From the NCBI GenBank assembly GCA_026413225.1, contig CM048557.1, forward strand, positions 61,928,987 to 61,992,986: 64,000 nt of DNA. Reading direction: 5' to 3'. This document shows, piece by piece, positions 11,543 through 23,633 of this stretch; position 1 is the first letter of the stretch, and each line of letters opens with the position of its first letter. The notes beneath the pieces are model-generated. The model was given only the letters and a program-made list of their open reading frames with translations. It was not told the DNA's origin and ran no database searches. The position numbers and the translations under genes were made by a program. The stretch is from Otis tarda (Eukaryota; Chordata; Aves; Otidiformes; Otididae).

Positions 11543-14500
11543 AGGAGAACAGCTCAGCTGCAAGATTCCCCTTATTTACTAATTTCAGCCATGCGTTTGC
11601 ACCTACAAAGCCAAAATACTTCTTGTAGCAGATCTTTTTTTGTTTAGCTTTATTTTTGCTTCTGATATTGGTAGTGAATTCTTGTAGAATGCAGAAAGTG
11701 TGCAAGACAAGGAACGCACTAATACGTCACCATCCGGCACAAGAAGCAGCAGGGCAGGACCTGGAAGGGACCTGTAGTTGGGGACTAGATTCAAATGAGG
11801 TTTCAGAGCTCGAAGCATGATGTGTGGTGAAATGAGTCCAACACTATGCTGCCAAGCACCTCAGCTCTCTGCTTGGTCTGCTGTCTAATGCTGAGCACAA
11901 ACACACTCTGCAGGTACCTCGTTTCTGTTGCCCATGATATTGGATCTGCTCCCACATGTGCCCACAGCTGTCCTGTGGGAGAAGTTCAGTCTACCTGGAC
12001 TCCTGAGCCTGCTGAGCTGCTGGATCTCCAGAGATGTTTTGTCAGGTGTCCTTGGAGCATGCTTTCTCCACACTAGCAGGTTTGGGTTTCTGCACCTGCA
12101 GTGGTTTAGGCTGGTACCCACTTTTATTGCAGTGCTCCATGGAGCACTCTTCTGGCATGCTGATGGTCTGGGTTCAGTTCTCAATCTGTTTTGCGAGGAT
12201 GAGGGTTTGGATCAACGTCTTCCTTTTCTCAGAAGAACCAAATACATGAATAAAGAGCAACATTGGGTCTGGAAAGCATTTTCTCCTGAGGCTGTTATGA
12301 AAGCTCTGTGCCTTTTGCTTGCTGAACGCACTCCATCAGATAGAGTGCTCCTTAATGCAGATGAAGGGAAAATAGCAGCCCCTTGATGAAGTAAATGGTG
12401 AGAAATCCGTAGCTTCTTGCCTTTGAACGAGATGTCACCACAGTGGAGTGGCTGCTGAAATGTGGGGTTGTCTGGGGCGTTGATGGAAGGGAACAAGACT
12501 TGGAAATGGCACAGCATGCACACAGCTGCTATCAGTGGACTCCAGTAAGTTTACTTTGCATGTGCTGGCTACGTGGAGCCGGGCTGCTGGGTTATGGTAG
12601 CCGCACAACCACACAGAGAGACCTGCTGACCAGCCTCCACAGGGCCAAAGCTCAGGCTGTCCTCCCTAGGCTCTTCCCAGCCTTCCGGCTGGTCTCTGCA
12701 AGTGTTTCCAGGTTGTGAATAGAGCTAACACACAGTTTCTGAGCACGCCTTTTCTCTGCAAGATCCAATTGTCTCATTCTCTGAAAGCGTCCTCTCTCCA
12801 CTGCTCATTATATTTAGCCAGGTGGAGATGCCCTTGGGGCTGGCAGCTGGGTCTGATGGCCTCAGGGCAAGCGTGTCATGGAAACATGGAGAGATGACAG
12901 AAGAATAGGGAAAAGCATTTGCAATGTGCTGATGCTCCCTTGGGGGCCATGAACAAGAATAAGATAAAATAGACAATACCAGACATTTCTCGTGACATTT
13001 CATACCCCAGAAAGGTTGCGGCAGGGGAAGATCAGCCTCTGGTGCAAGAGCCCCAGTGGGTTGTGGTTTGGGAAAACTGTTTGTCCAGGGGCCTTTTTCC
13101 ATCTGCTGTGCAGCCATGCTGCTCTGTGTCCCTTTGCTGCTTGTCATGACTTTAGTCCACCAGACCAGGCTGAGTTGGCCATGGTATGTCAGAGCTGCAA
13201 GGCCTGACCAGGCCACCAACTGAGCTATGTCCCAGAGCGAACAAGTCATTAATAGCAGAAGGAGGTTGGTGGTGTGGTACTTCCCACTGAGTCTGCAAGG
13301 CCCAGGAATGAGGTATTGGGGGGGACTATGTTCGTGTGACTAAAAAAAGGAATAACTGAAGTGTCTTTAGCTTTCTAAGAGGGACGTGTACAGTCTAAGT
13401 TAATTTTTAAAGATATTTTTACAGTGTCTGGAAAGAGAAATGCACCTCTGAGGGAAGATTCCTCCCCGATCTCCAGCCCCGGGTGAAAGGATACACACAC
13501 ATCTCCATTACAGCACAGGGACCCTAGGGTATGGTTCAGTCCTGCTTCTCCATTTCCTTGCTTGTGCATGGGTGCTCAGTGCCCATCCAGCCACCTTAGG
13601 GCCCCTAGACATCTGCATGGGGCTGGTAGATTCAACACAGGACCAGGGAGAAACCTGCCCCCTCGCAGAGAGGCAGGGTACCCTGGTCGTCTCAGAGAGC
13701 CCACATGTGGACAACTGAGCCTAGCCAAGGAGGTCTCACTTCTACATTGTTAAAGCCGTGTCAGCATAACTGCTCTGGATCTTGACAATTCAAATAACAA
13801 GTAGACTGGAATTGTTCTGAGCTGCTTTTTTTTTTTCTACACTCATTCCTACTACTCTTGTTTGATTTCCTCTTTCCCTTGCAGTTCAGCTTTTCCAAAC
13901 ACCGAAGCACCTGTGAAGGCAGCTCCTCAAGGGAGGTTGTGTTTCTGTTCTCTCTGTATGTGCTTGCTGAATAGCAGCAGTAATTGATCTTCTGTTAGAA
14001 ACTTCCTTCTCTGGACATGTGATCTAGTTCATTTCATGGGTAAGGCTATTCCAGCGGCATTTATGGCCCTGGCCCATCACAACATGTTCCCTCCGCATTG
14101 TTGGAGGAGGGCAAGCTGCTCAGGAGCACAATGGCAGGGCGAGAGCAGGGCACAGGCTGGCTGTGGCTGGTGCTGGCTGCAGCACACCTGATCTCCTCCC
14201 CGAGCCAGTCAATTTGCACAATAACACCATAGTCTTGCCAAAAAAATAAATACTTCCAGAGAGCAGGGGCTAGAAATATGCTTCCTGGAGGTATCCTGAG
14301 CAATTTCTCCAAGTGTCGGCCTGGTCAGCCCTCACCATGTCTCCAGACAGCAGTGCCTTTAGATGACTTTGCGTTAGGTCAGCAACGGTATGTATGGAAG
14401 GAAGAATTCCAGCTGTCCTCTTGCCTTGCAGCTTTCATACCACTGAAAGGTCAATGGAGCCGAATGCCTCCCTGATCCTCAAATACCTGGGCAAAACATG

Positions 14501-16376
14501 GGGAACATAGCTAGTGCTTTTGAAACGTAGAACTTGTTGAAACGTAGACTTATTGGCCACTGGCATCTGTTCCCAGCAGGGCCGGCTGCATGAGACCTGC
14601 AGTGTCTTCTCTAGCCCTCCAGCTGCTCTGCAACACTGCATTTCTGAAGTGGGAGAAGCTCCTTGGTTTCCATGGGCCCAGGTGTCACTGTCACTCTGCA
14701 TTTAACTTCCCAGGTTGCATAATTATCTCCCAGCCTTGCTTCCTACATTCCTCTCTGCATTTGCACTGTAGCAGCCAACTTAAAATCATTACCCTTGTGA
14801 AGGCCCTGATCCCTCTCTCCTCCTCCTGCTCCTCCTCACTCTCAAAGCAAGGGTCCCTTTGTCCTTTACTGATTCTCAGTTGCTGACTTCTGGTCAGATG
14901 GTGCCACCACTGCATGGGCCAATATGGAAAATGGGTGGCAGGAGATTTTTACAACTAAGTCTACTGGGGCCAGTGGAGAGCTGCATTGTCCTGGGAAGCA
15001 TGTTTATGCTGCCATGTCCAACAGAAGGTCCAGCCATTCCCTCCCCACCCTCCGCCCTCCCCACAACGGCCTCCTGAAGCGTGCCCATTCTTATTTGCTA
15101 GATGTCTTCTGCTCAGATTTGTGCTCTGGCCAGTTCAGCTATTTGGGATCCTGCAAGATCCTGCAACTTCTCGTGAATTACCTACTGTCTTACTAGTTAT
15201 ATCTGCCCCTCTGCATTTTTTTCTAGGATATTTTACCTAACTTTCTAGACGATCAGGTGTTTTAGTCTATGCAGCATGGCCAAGTTTCAACGACTTCTCC
15301 CCCCTGACTTATGTGATTTGGGATGTGCTGAGTTGTACAATCTGCTCTGCCGGTAGCATCCAGCTAGTCACTTCTGCAAGGTAAAAATCTGCTTAGGGAG
15401 CTGCTATCATCTCAGATGCACAAACCTTTTCTGGCACAAAAAGTGCAATGTGAAAAGCAAAGCAACAAAGTTCACTGGAGCCAGATGGGTGTCGTTCACT
15501 CCTGCCATCCTGTGTCTTGCTGCTTTAAGCAGTACTGCAAGCACAGAACGGAGAACTTAGAAGCAAGTTTAGAAGTTTCCTGAAACCATTCCTATGGACA
15601 GGCAAAATTAATCATCGTGCTTAGAAAAAAAAACCAAAACAAACAGATACAAAACAGTAAAATATTTTGCCTGAAATAAAAAAAGACCACCTCAATTTCC
15701 CCTCTCGTGCCTCATCCCTCCTTTCTAAATATGTCTGTGATATGTTCAGCTGCTGGGGCTGTGCACGCGCAGTGTCCAAAGTGAAGATGCCAGACACCAT
15801 ATGTTCCCTGTTGCCGCCCCTCTGATGCCGAAGGAGCCCAGGTGCGCTGGCCTTTAGCCTGCACAGTCCAGGTGCATGAAAATGGAACTGTTCTAAGAAA
15901 ACTCGATCCAGCTGTTTACGCCGCTGTTTTTTCTCTAGCCTGAGATCTTTTGCAGGCCTTAGTTACTTGGGGCCACACCACATTGCTGGGCTGAGTGAAG
16001 GCTCCAGAATACGGGTCCTGATTTTCAAGGATCTTGTTGTTTGGGGGTTATTTTCCCATGTATGTATTTGGTGCATGCATGTAAGTACGTATCGGCACAT
16101 CCATGGGACAAGGGAGGAGGAAAGTATGTAGTGTCCAGTGAGACTGTGTGGGGTCAGGCTTTGATGTCCTGACTCAGCCACTCCTTGGGCCAAGCTCCAC
16201 TGACCAGCTGTTCAAAGCCATTTAGATACTGGACTTTTCCATGTAGTTCAGCATCTGACTCAGGCTGACAGAGGACTGGGCAAGACTTGCAGAGACTGAC
16301 CCTGTCCATGGTTATTATTTGTAAAGACATTGGCTTTTGCTGCTGATGTAACTGGGCCCTCTGTGCCTCAACTTTC
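11543..16376. other. No gene seen
   Basis: A long anonymous stretch of moderate GC. The larger open frames (152 codons plus at 11928-12386; 174 codons minus at 12725-13249; 103 codons minus at 12212-12523) show no domain, signal or family resemblance and overlap frames on the other strand. A pyrimidine-rich (TCC)n-like tract lies near 14815-14840. No repeat family was recognised with confidence. Confidence 0.5.
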
Positions 16377-16390
16377 TTTTTTTTTTTTTT
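16377..16390. repeat. Homopolymer run, T14
   Basis: Fourteen T in a row. The preceding 40 bases (CTGTGCCTCAACTTTC) vaguely resemble the 3' part of a MIR, but too little matches to call one. Confidence 0.9.
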
Positions 16391-18788
16391 GAGAATTTCT
16401 ACTATTGCTCTTTGTGCCTTTTACAAAAGTCCCCTCTCTGCTTTCTGTTTTAGCCTCCTCCTAATAAGCCTTTAGGCAGAGATCAAGGCCTGGGCAGAAG
16501 AGGTTTCACTACTTTAAACCACGGAAAAGACTTAGGCCAGGCTTAGTCTCCTGCACTGTCATCAAACTATAGTAATGCAAAAGTGCAGCACAGATATTCC
16601 TAGAAAAAAATAGTCACTTTCAGGTCTCCTTTTTGAGACAACTAGGTGTAATGTCTCAATGTGTTACCCAGAAAGACTCTTTTAGTTAGTGTTCCATTAA
16701 AAAAACTTTGAAAGGTTCATTAAAATATATCTGAATGTTTCTGAGTGAAATATATCAACCTCAACTTTATCAAAGCTTTCATTTTTATAAGAAACTACTG
16801 CATACTCTGACTGGCCTAGTTATGAGGATAGTTCATTTTTCTCCTTCTATCTTAGCTGTTTGAGTCCCAGAATATCAATTACAGAAAATTCTTCCCTTTC
16901 ACAAGGACACATTTTTCATTGTTACTTTCCTTGGGCTATGAAGACGTACTGTGAGCTTGGAAAAATGCCCATTGACTATCTAAAACCTGCTAGTTTTCTA
17001 TCACTCTGTTTCCCAATCTCCTCTTCCCAGCTGAAGAGAAAAAATCAGTACAGAAAGACCTCTTCTTCCACAGAGGTCAGATCAGTGCTCCTCCATTAAC
17101 CAGCCAAAAAAAGTGATCTATTAACTACTTGAGTGACATGCATTACCTAGATAGATACAGAGGTAGGACCGAGAAAGGAATTATATGCTGCAGGGTTGAG
17201 TATTTCAGGGCTTTACCTCATGTGCTTCCTTATTCAGCTCCGATTTGAGTCCTGTGCAGAGCCTGGGAGAGCTGGACATGTACAAGTGGGATTCACCAAA
17301 GCCAAGAAGGAGCAATCACCTAAGTCAGCCTGCAGAAGATGGCAAGCAGAGTAGCAAGGACCTGCAAATAGATATAGACACTTAGCTCTGAGCTTCACCT
17401 GCTCACACTTTGGATTTGGAACGATGGACTCTTTCCTGGAGATCATGTCCAAGCCACCCTTACAAAATGTTACAAAACACATCTGGGGCCGTGCCCATCT
17501 CCCTTTGCATACAATAGCTCAGTGTTTGGAGAACTCTTCTGGTAGGTGAGAAGCTGAAGAGCAATTCCCTCCATTTCCTGGAGAGGGATGTCTGAAGGTG
17601 ACCTCTTGCCTTTTGTAAGCATTGGCTACACCATGGAGAACTGCTACAGGAGAAAAGAGGCACTGTGCCCTACATGAAAACATCCTTCCGCCCTCCAGGA
17701 AAAGTGTTTGAACTGGGCTCTCACAAGTCTGGGAAAATGCTTTGGCCGGTGGGCATCTCTTCTTTCTGTGTTGCCCGAGGTCCTGCTCCAGAGCCTGCAG
17801 GCTTGGAGGATGCCTGATTTATAAAGCTCATCCATGACTCCTTTCTGCAAAGTCATCTCCCACACGAGAAAGGCCTTTTAACCCCAGGGACTCCCCAGTG
17901 CTGAAACCTGCCCAGTCCATATTTGCTAATAGGTCTTCTTTATCCACTGCAGGCTTATGTGGCACTTGTGTAACGCTTGCCACTCCGTTAGCTTTTGTTG
18001 CATCTGCTCCCTTTTTCTCTCAGCTTCATCCATGCCAAGATCCTTCCTCTGCTTTCCCAAGGTTGGCTTTGTAAACAAAAACCTTTTACTTTTAAAGAGA
18101 TGAGTTCATAACAAGCGTATCACTGTCCTTGTGGCCATCTCCCTTCCCTATCAGTTGGATTCCCAAAGGGACCGCTCAGGAGATGGCAATGAATTAAGGC
18201 CCTTTTGAGTGTCAGCTGACTGCCACGCTCTTGTGCTGGCTCCCTGCATGCACAGTTTGTGCACCCATGGTAACTCCTCAGTGACCAGGCAGGGAAGGGT
18301 GATAGGGTTTTTTTTGCTGTTTGTGCACTTTATGCTCAGCCTGAGCCTATCAGGTGGCGAGAAGCACCCAGTAAGCCAGAAGAAAGGTGTGCTAATGAAC
18401 AAAAAGCTGGTGAAAGTTAACATCTGAGTTAATCAGAAGCCATCCTCTGTGACTGAGGATTACAGAAATATCTACAACACCTCAAGTAAATCTTTGTTAC
18501 AGCTTAAGACAGGGGCTTCCAGGGCAAGTGCTAATATAGGATAAAACTGTCTAATGGTTAAGGTATTGGGAAGAAAATTCCTTCCTACTGAGGACTCCTC
18601 TGCTGAGGTGACAGGAGGTCTCAGCACTGGAACTTCAACCAATACAGACCTGGGGTCACCCCTTCCCCCTGAGGATCTCCAAACATACAACATGACAGTC
18701 GTGGTGTCCCTCCATGACTGTGTGGGGGTGTCTCAGGTGCTGATACCAAATCCCCACCGGTGGCCAGGCTGGGACGGGACCCCCAGCA
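16391..18788. other. No gene seen
   Basis: Anonymous sequence with short overlapping frames on both strands. No known protein, RNA gene or repeat was recognised. Confidence 0.55.
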
Positions 18789-18816
18789 GGGCTGGGGGTG
18801 GCAGAGGGGCAGGGGG
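18789..18816 (+). other. G-quadruplex-forming motif
   Basis: Four G-runs on the plus strand: GGG at 18789-18791, GGGGG at 18794-18798, GGGG at 18806-18809 and GGGGG at 18812-18816. The loops are 2, 7 and 2 bases, satisfying the G3+N1-7 rule. Two further GGG triplets lie just upstream near 18770-18778. Folding is inferred from sequence alone. Confidence 0.65.
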
Positions 18817-19811
18817 CTGCTCTGTCCCATGGCCAGCTCTGCGATGCTCACACATGCTGCTCACACAGTGAGACCCAACATGTGGCACAGGGTTAGGAGC
18901 TGCTCAGGATTTCCACACTTTGCCTTTGTCTCTGGAAGGAGGGGTCTCATGGCTCTCCAAATAACGCTACTTCATAAACAAAAGCATTCGCTTGGTTCCT
19001 TTATCATTTCCTCAGCGGCCGCATTCATCTCCATCCTACTGGTGGCTGACAGCCAGCGCCTGGATCTATGCAGGAAATCTGCCTTGAACAAGATGTGAGT
19101 GCTGCCAAGAAATGCATTGCTGGTCCCCACAGGCACCAGCAGACAATGTTATAATTACTTCTCCTCGGGAGATTGTGTTGCGCATGGTGTTCTTCTCCAA
19201 AAACCTGAGCATTTTCATATTGCACAGTAGCTCTGCTTGGGGAGAGAGGAGGGACAGTGCCTGGGGCTGGTGTTGGACCCAGATAGCAGACAGGTGCTGC
19301 AGGACTGTTTTGGTGTTGCAACCTCCGTAGCATCTGACTGAGCTGTTGCTGTTGAGCTTGCTGGGCGCTGTCACAGTAGGAAAAGCCGTGGCTCACACGG
19401 GATCGGATATTCCGAGCATGGCGTGCGCTCTGCTTCCCGGAGGCCAGGGTCTCGTCTCCAGCGAGCGTGGCAGCTGCTCCCTGTGTGCAAGGGACATCAC
19501 CTTTTTGCTCACTCATTCTGTAGACCAGCCTCAGGTCAGCTCTGGGGCTGAAGTCTGCTGATCCCTCTGGGTAGGGCTGCCACATCTTGTGTGCTTGCAA
19601 AACCCTTCCCACCCTGGGGGCTCTCCCAAGGATGAGGGGAGAGCATTTTTCTTCATGCTTAAAAGCACAGAGGCCAAAGCCTGAAGCTCTAAAGGAGGTT
19701 TCATGCAGCCCTTACTCCGCTCTTGCACTTCTCCCTGGCAGCGAGAGCTGTGCCCCTCCATGCCCTGGCATCCCCTCTCCCACCAGGATGGGGACTGGCC
19801 GTAGCTGTGGG
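18817..19811. other. No gene called; contains a 195-codon open frame of unknown status
   Basis: The minus strand is open for 195 codons (19025-19612) with a Gln-rich patch mid-way (AQQAQQQQ), followed by a Pro-rich stretch. No domain, signal peptide or family is recognised. Frames on the plus strand are also open over the same GC-rich bases, so this is most likely chance. Confidence 0.4.
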
Positions 19812-19925
19812 ATTTTTACCCCACTTTGCTCACAGAGGAGAGCAGGGAAACGAAGCTCAGAGGAGAAGGAGGCACAGAAAAGGTGATCCTGCTGCTTGCT
19901 GGGGTTTGGACCTGGTCCCCAGTGA
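19812..19925 (-). repeat. Probable MIR-type SINE relic (antisense)
   Basis: The plus strand reads CCCACTTTGCTCACAGAGGA, then GGGAAACGAAGCTCAGAGGA, then GCTGGGGTTTGGACCTGGT. Its order matches an inverted MIR: CCCATTTTACAGATGAGGAAACTGAGGC, then GCTGGGATTCGAACCCAGGT. Divergence is heavy and the ends are approximate. Confidence 0.4.
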
Positions 19926-21733
19926 GGCAGAAGCCTTTCAGCAGAGCTGCTGCTATTTATTTATTTCATGTGTGCTGTACCGCTGCAAAGTGAAAGCGTG
20001 AGAGTGACTCAGCTGCTGCAGCAAGGGATTTATGACTTCAGCCAGGTGCACGGGAAGGGACGGCCACACCGCCAGCACACATGGACACACTGTCGGCTGC
20101 AGCTGCTGCCCATCGCCTGCCGTAAAAGTTTGGGACCGGTTCCTGCACTGCTGGTAACAGGGGCCATTGCCGTGCACAGCACCATCTCCGGCCACAAGCA
20201 AGCTGAGAGGGCTCGCAGGGATGGCTTTTCTCCTCCTTGGTTGGCGTGACACTGTGGGGTGGGCTGCTCTGTTTTCCAGAGAACAGGGACAAAAATCAAA
20301 CACATGATGCCTTTGTACCGCTCTCCCTAGGAAAATACTCTGCTTGTGAACAAAAAGATGATCCCAAGCACAAAAGTGGTTGCACAACAAATATGTATAC
20401 AGTTTTAGGAAGGATAAGCAGTTGGTGAGAGGGAAGGTAACTCCTGTACCCTCAGAGGTAATGGGACTCCCTAAGAAATAACCCCCTCCTAATCTGTGGA
20501 GGTCGAGGTCATCTCAGCACAGCATTGCTCCTTGCAGAGATTCTGAGCATTCAACCAGAGACTCTGTAACTGTGTGCTTGAACCATGCTTCAGATCCATG
20601 CTTGCCAACCAGTTAGTCCAGTGGGCGCTGGCGGGACGTCCCATCACTCTTGCTAAAATCAGGTCTGCTGTGCAGCAAAAAATTAAAGACCCTGATCAGC
20701 TAGAGAGGGAACCGCTGCGAATATGACTCTGATTTAGTGGTCAGGGTGTGCAGGCGGCTGCCAAACCTTGTTGTGCATTTTGCATTAAATATTTAGCAGA
20801 TAAAATAAGGAAATGGTTTTCTGGAGCAGAGTGCCCCTTCTCCTAGGTAAGTGGCTTGACTGCTAAACCCTCAAAGTCATCACATTTCCCCTGCTGCAGG
20901 TGCACTGGGGTTGCTTTGCCTCCTGCAATCAGGAGGAAAAACTGAAAGTTGAGAGTGTGCTGTCGGAGGCAACTTGCAAAATATGTCGCTGGGGAATACC
21001 AGAATAACATTATCCAAACATTGCTTTTTGGTGAGGTTACAGGATTTTTGTCCTGGCTTCAGCATGCAGACTTTTGAGTTATTTTACGGTGTGAGACTAA
21101 GACAAATGGAGCGAAATGCTCTTCTTTCTAAGCTGCTCCACCCATATGAAAAATGAAGGTGATAATATGGCCGTTATCCACTCTGCTTGTCTGTGTGGCT
21201 TTGTCGTGAATTCTGGGCAGCCAAAGGCACAAAGAGATCTCTCAGCTCCGTGTGAGAAGTGAGTACATCCAACTGCAGCGCAGGGCGGTATTCAGGGGTT
21301 GCTAAGAGGGGCTGCCGTGGCTGCTCTACTGCATTAAGCCCTTAAAGGAAGGTTGTTGCCTTTAGAAAGTCTAGAGGTTGCCTAGCATGTATCACAGCGC
21401 ATGGGCATGAAGACAAGGAGATGGAGGGCACAGGGCTGGGGACAACTCAGGGAGCAAGAAGGTGGAGAAAAGGAGGGACCAGAGGGATGAGGCCACAGCT
21501 TAGGGAGAGAAGGGTACAGCGAACAGGCGGGGTCAGGGACAGGCTGTTAAGAAGGAACACTGCATTGGAAAATAACATAATTTGGCTTTTTTTTTGTTTG
21601 TTTGAAATCAAAATACAGTGTCTTCTGTGTAAGTCCATGCTGGGACGCCCTGTCTGACCCTGCTCTGAACCTGGGTGTGTGACCAGCCATTATCTGGGGC
21701 CTTGTAGCAGCCTGTCGCAGATATTTTTTGCAG
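19926..21733. other. No gene seen
   Basis: No gene or repeat recognised. A small (ATTT)n run lies at 19955-19966. The segment 20600-20830 is free of simple repeats but carries no clear motif. Confidence 0.5.
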
Positions 21734-21807
21734 GAGATACTCCTGCCAGAGGAAGAAGGGTTGTGCCAGCAGCAAGACAGCGCCATCGACAGCGATGCGT
21801 GGATGGG
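21734..21807 (+). other. Candidate internal exon (unproven)
   Basis: A 74-base open segment sits between a good-looking acceptor (ATTTTTTGCAG ending at 21733) and a good-looking donor (GG|GTAAGG, GT at 21808-21809). In the open frame it reads 24 codons, acidic and Gln-rich, EILLPEEEGLCQQQDSAIDS then DAWM, and the frame hits a stop at once if the donor is not used. It abuts a CpG-dense patch. No protein family is recognised, and short segments of this kind are common by chance. Confidence 0.2.
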
Positions 21808-21905
21808 GTAAGGGCAGGACCACGGCCACCCAGCTCCCGCATCGCGGGGCCACCCGTGCAGCATGAACGCACCTTCCCAGCGCGCACCCCGGTGCTGGCT
21901 GTTCC
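21781..21905. promoter_or_regulatory. Second short CpG-dense patch
   Basis: Hand count over 21781-21900 gives about 71% G+C and 13 CpG in 120 bases, observed/expected about 0.87. The 60 bases before it contain none. This is a very local CpG cluster, shorter than a conventional CpG island. It might mark an unmethylated regulatory element, an exon edge or a GC-biased conversion spot. Confidence 0.4.
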
Positions 21906-22994
21906 GCCTGTAATTCATTTTTCGTAGTTAACTTGACATGATGTAACCCCTGTCCTTATGACTCAGCACGCCAAATATAAGCATCAAATGACTACAGAGT
22001 CATCTGATTTACAGGAGTCTCACTTATAACAGCTCATTACCAAGCCAGCAAACTATCTGTGAGCCAGACAGTGGAGGGCAGATTGGAGAGCTTATGAAAG
22101 CAGATTTTGGGAAGACTTTCCTAGTCAGGCCTGTGAAACCATCTTCTTGCAGCTGATAAGTAAAGCCACCCTGCCTTACTTTTTGTTTCTTCCTTCTCAC
22201 TTCAGTTTCCATCCCTGAGCTGGGCAGCTCACCAAGCTGCGGGAACCGAAGCCACCTGAGGAATGGTCCAGTGAGGCTGTTTAAAACCAAGTCGAAAAGA
22301 AATCTGGCTGAGAGCTGGGCACTGGAAGTGAAATTTTCCACTAGCACAGTGTGAGAGCAAAGAAAGCTCCCAGGGCCTTACAGCCCTGCCGACGGCAGAA
22401 TTTGTGTGCAGCATCTGCATCTCCGCTAGCATGTCCTTTTGTGAGTCAATTGGTGATCAGAAGCTGCTGTTGGGTGTGAAGTATATGGTTCACACACGGG
22501 CTCTCTGTATTTATTTTATTACATAAGGAGAGCCAGACCCTCTAAGTTTTTCTTAAAATGCCCTAGTGTGCTTTACATTCCACTCTTAAAAATGCAGGAT
22601 ATGGTCAGTGTCTTGGGTGGGTAGTTCAGGCTAAGATGTTTTCTGAACTACTACAGCTAAAGTTACTACCATGGGAATATCCCAGGCACTAAGCTTGTGT
22701 TATCTGACTGCAAAGCACCTGTTTGATATCACCTGTGTGTCTTTAAGAGGAAACAAAATAGTTTTATTTCAGATCTCTGGGCTATGGCCAGCCCCACTTT
22801 CTCTGCCTGAATCACAGCCGCACCCACATTACGGCCACGCTCTCTACCTGCACGTCTCTTGCTAGTCAACAACGTGATTTAGAAAATAGAAGTAAGAGAC
22901 CCCATTTTTAATGAAAATCCAAAGTGTTTGGCTATATGGTAAACCATGGCTATTTTTCATACTCTTTCACCCTTTTAATGCAAAGGTGTCAGGG
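21906..22994. other. No gene seen
   Basis: Anonymous sequence with no recognised repeat or coding signature. Confidence 0.55.
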
Positions 22995-23020
22995 GCAGTC
23001 AGAACCTGCAGTCAGAACCT
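22995..23020. repeat. Perfect 13-base tandem duplication
   Basis: GCAGTCAGAACCT occurs twice head to tail (22995-23007 and 23008-23020) with no mismatch. That implies a recent slippage or duplication event in otherwise unique DNA. Confidence 0.95.
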
Positions 23021-23478
23021 CTTGGGTTTTGTCCATGTACAAAAGCTGGTTTTATTTAAAATATAATCCTGGAAATGCTGGGCTCAATTCACATGATTTA
23101 ATGCTTCAGGATCAGATTTTCTGGAACTCTGGGAGATCCTCTAGGATTAAAGCAGCCTAGTGAAGGTAAGGTGCTGTTATGATGTCTTCAGTCACCTTAT
23201 TGTCCCCATGGGGAGAAGTAATTGTGAATGCAGTTTTTGTCTGGAGGCAGTATATTCCACAGAAATGCTGCTTATTACTGTGTTGCTTTTCATCTGCAGA
23301 GGGGAAAAGCAAAGTGAAAACGCCTGGAGGAGCAGAAATGTGGTAATATGAATCTCATTTTACTGCGCCTAGAAGAATCTCATGCAGACAAGGACTTGAT
23401 AAAAGGGAGTCAACGCTGAATAAAAATTCCCAATTAGAGCCCTGTGAAAAGCAGCCTTTACACAGCGAGATGTATTAC

Positions 23479-23633
23479 CTCTCACTGTGTTCACAGAAGC
23501 CTGTGCTGGTGCATGCTTTTTTATAATCTGTCTGCACACCTTTCCATCTTGAAGTCGCTCATTTCTTTCCAGCTCCCTGCACACCGCTTCGAACAGTCGG
23601 ATGGCCAAAAGCGCTGCGTGTGGTGCTAGGTAA
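23479..23633 (-). other. Candidate internal exon, minus strand (unproven)
   Basis: On the minus strand a pyrimidine-rich acceptor (TTTTTGGTGCCTCTGCCCAG, adjoining 23633) opens a 155-base segment. It ends at GAGAG|GTAATA (donor GT at 23478-23477). One frame is open throughout for 51 codons. It reads like an amphipathic helix with alternating hydrophobic and charged residues (ALLAIRLFEAVCRELERNER, then a basic RQIIKKH). The segment lies inside a 183-codon open frame (23369-23920). No family is recognised. An ancient exon, an alternative exon or chance are all possible. Confidence 0.25.

Noticed and set aside
11928-12386. 152-codon plus-strand open frame
   Set aside because: Hydrophobic start looks signal-like, but no family is recognised and minus-strand frames overlap it.
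12725-13249. 174-codon minus-strand open frame
   Set aside because: No recognisable signature; overlaps plus-strand frames; looks like a composition effect.
16330-16390. MIR-like CTGTGCCTCAACTTTC before a T-run
   Set aside because: Only about 16 bases resemble MIR; too short to separate from chance.
19025-19612. 195-codon minus-strand open frame with a Gln-rich patch
   Set aside because: No family recognised, acceptor-like site at its start is weak, and GC-rich composition leaves several frames open here.
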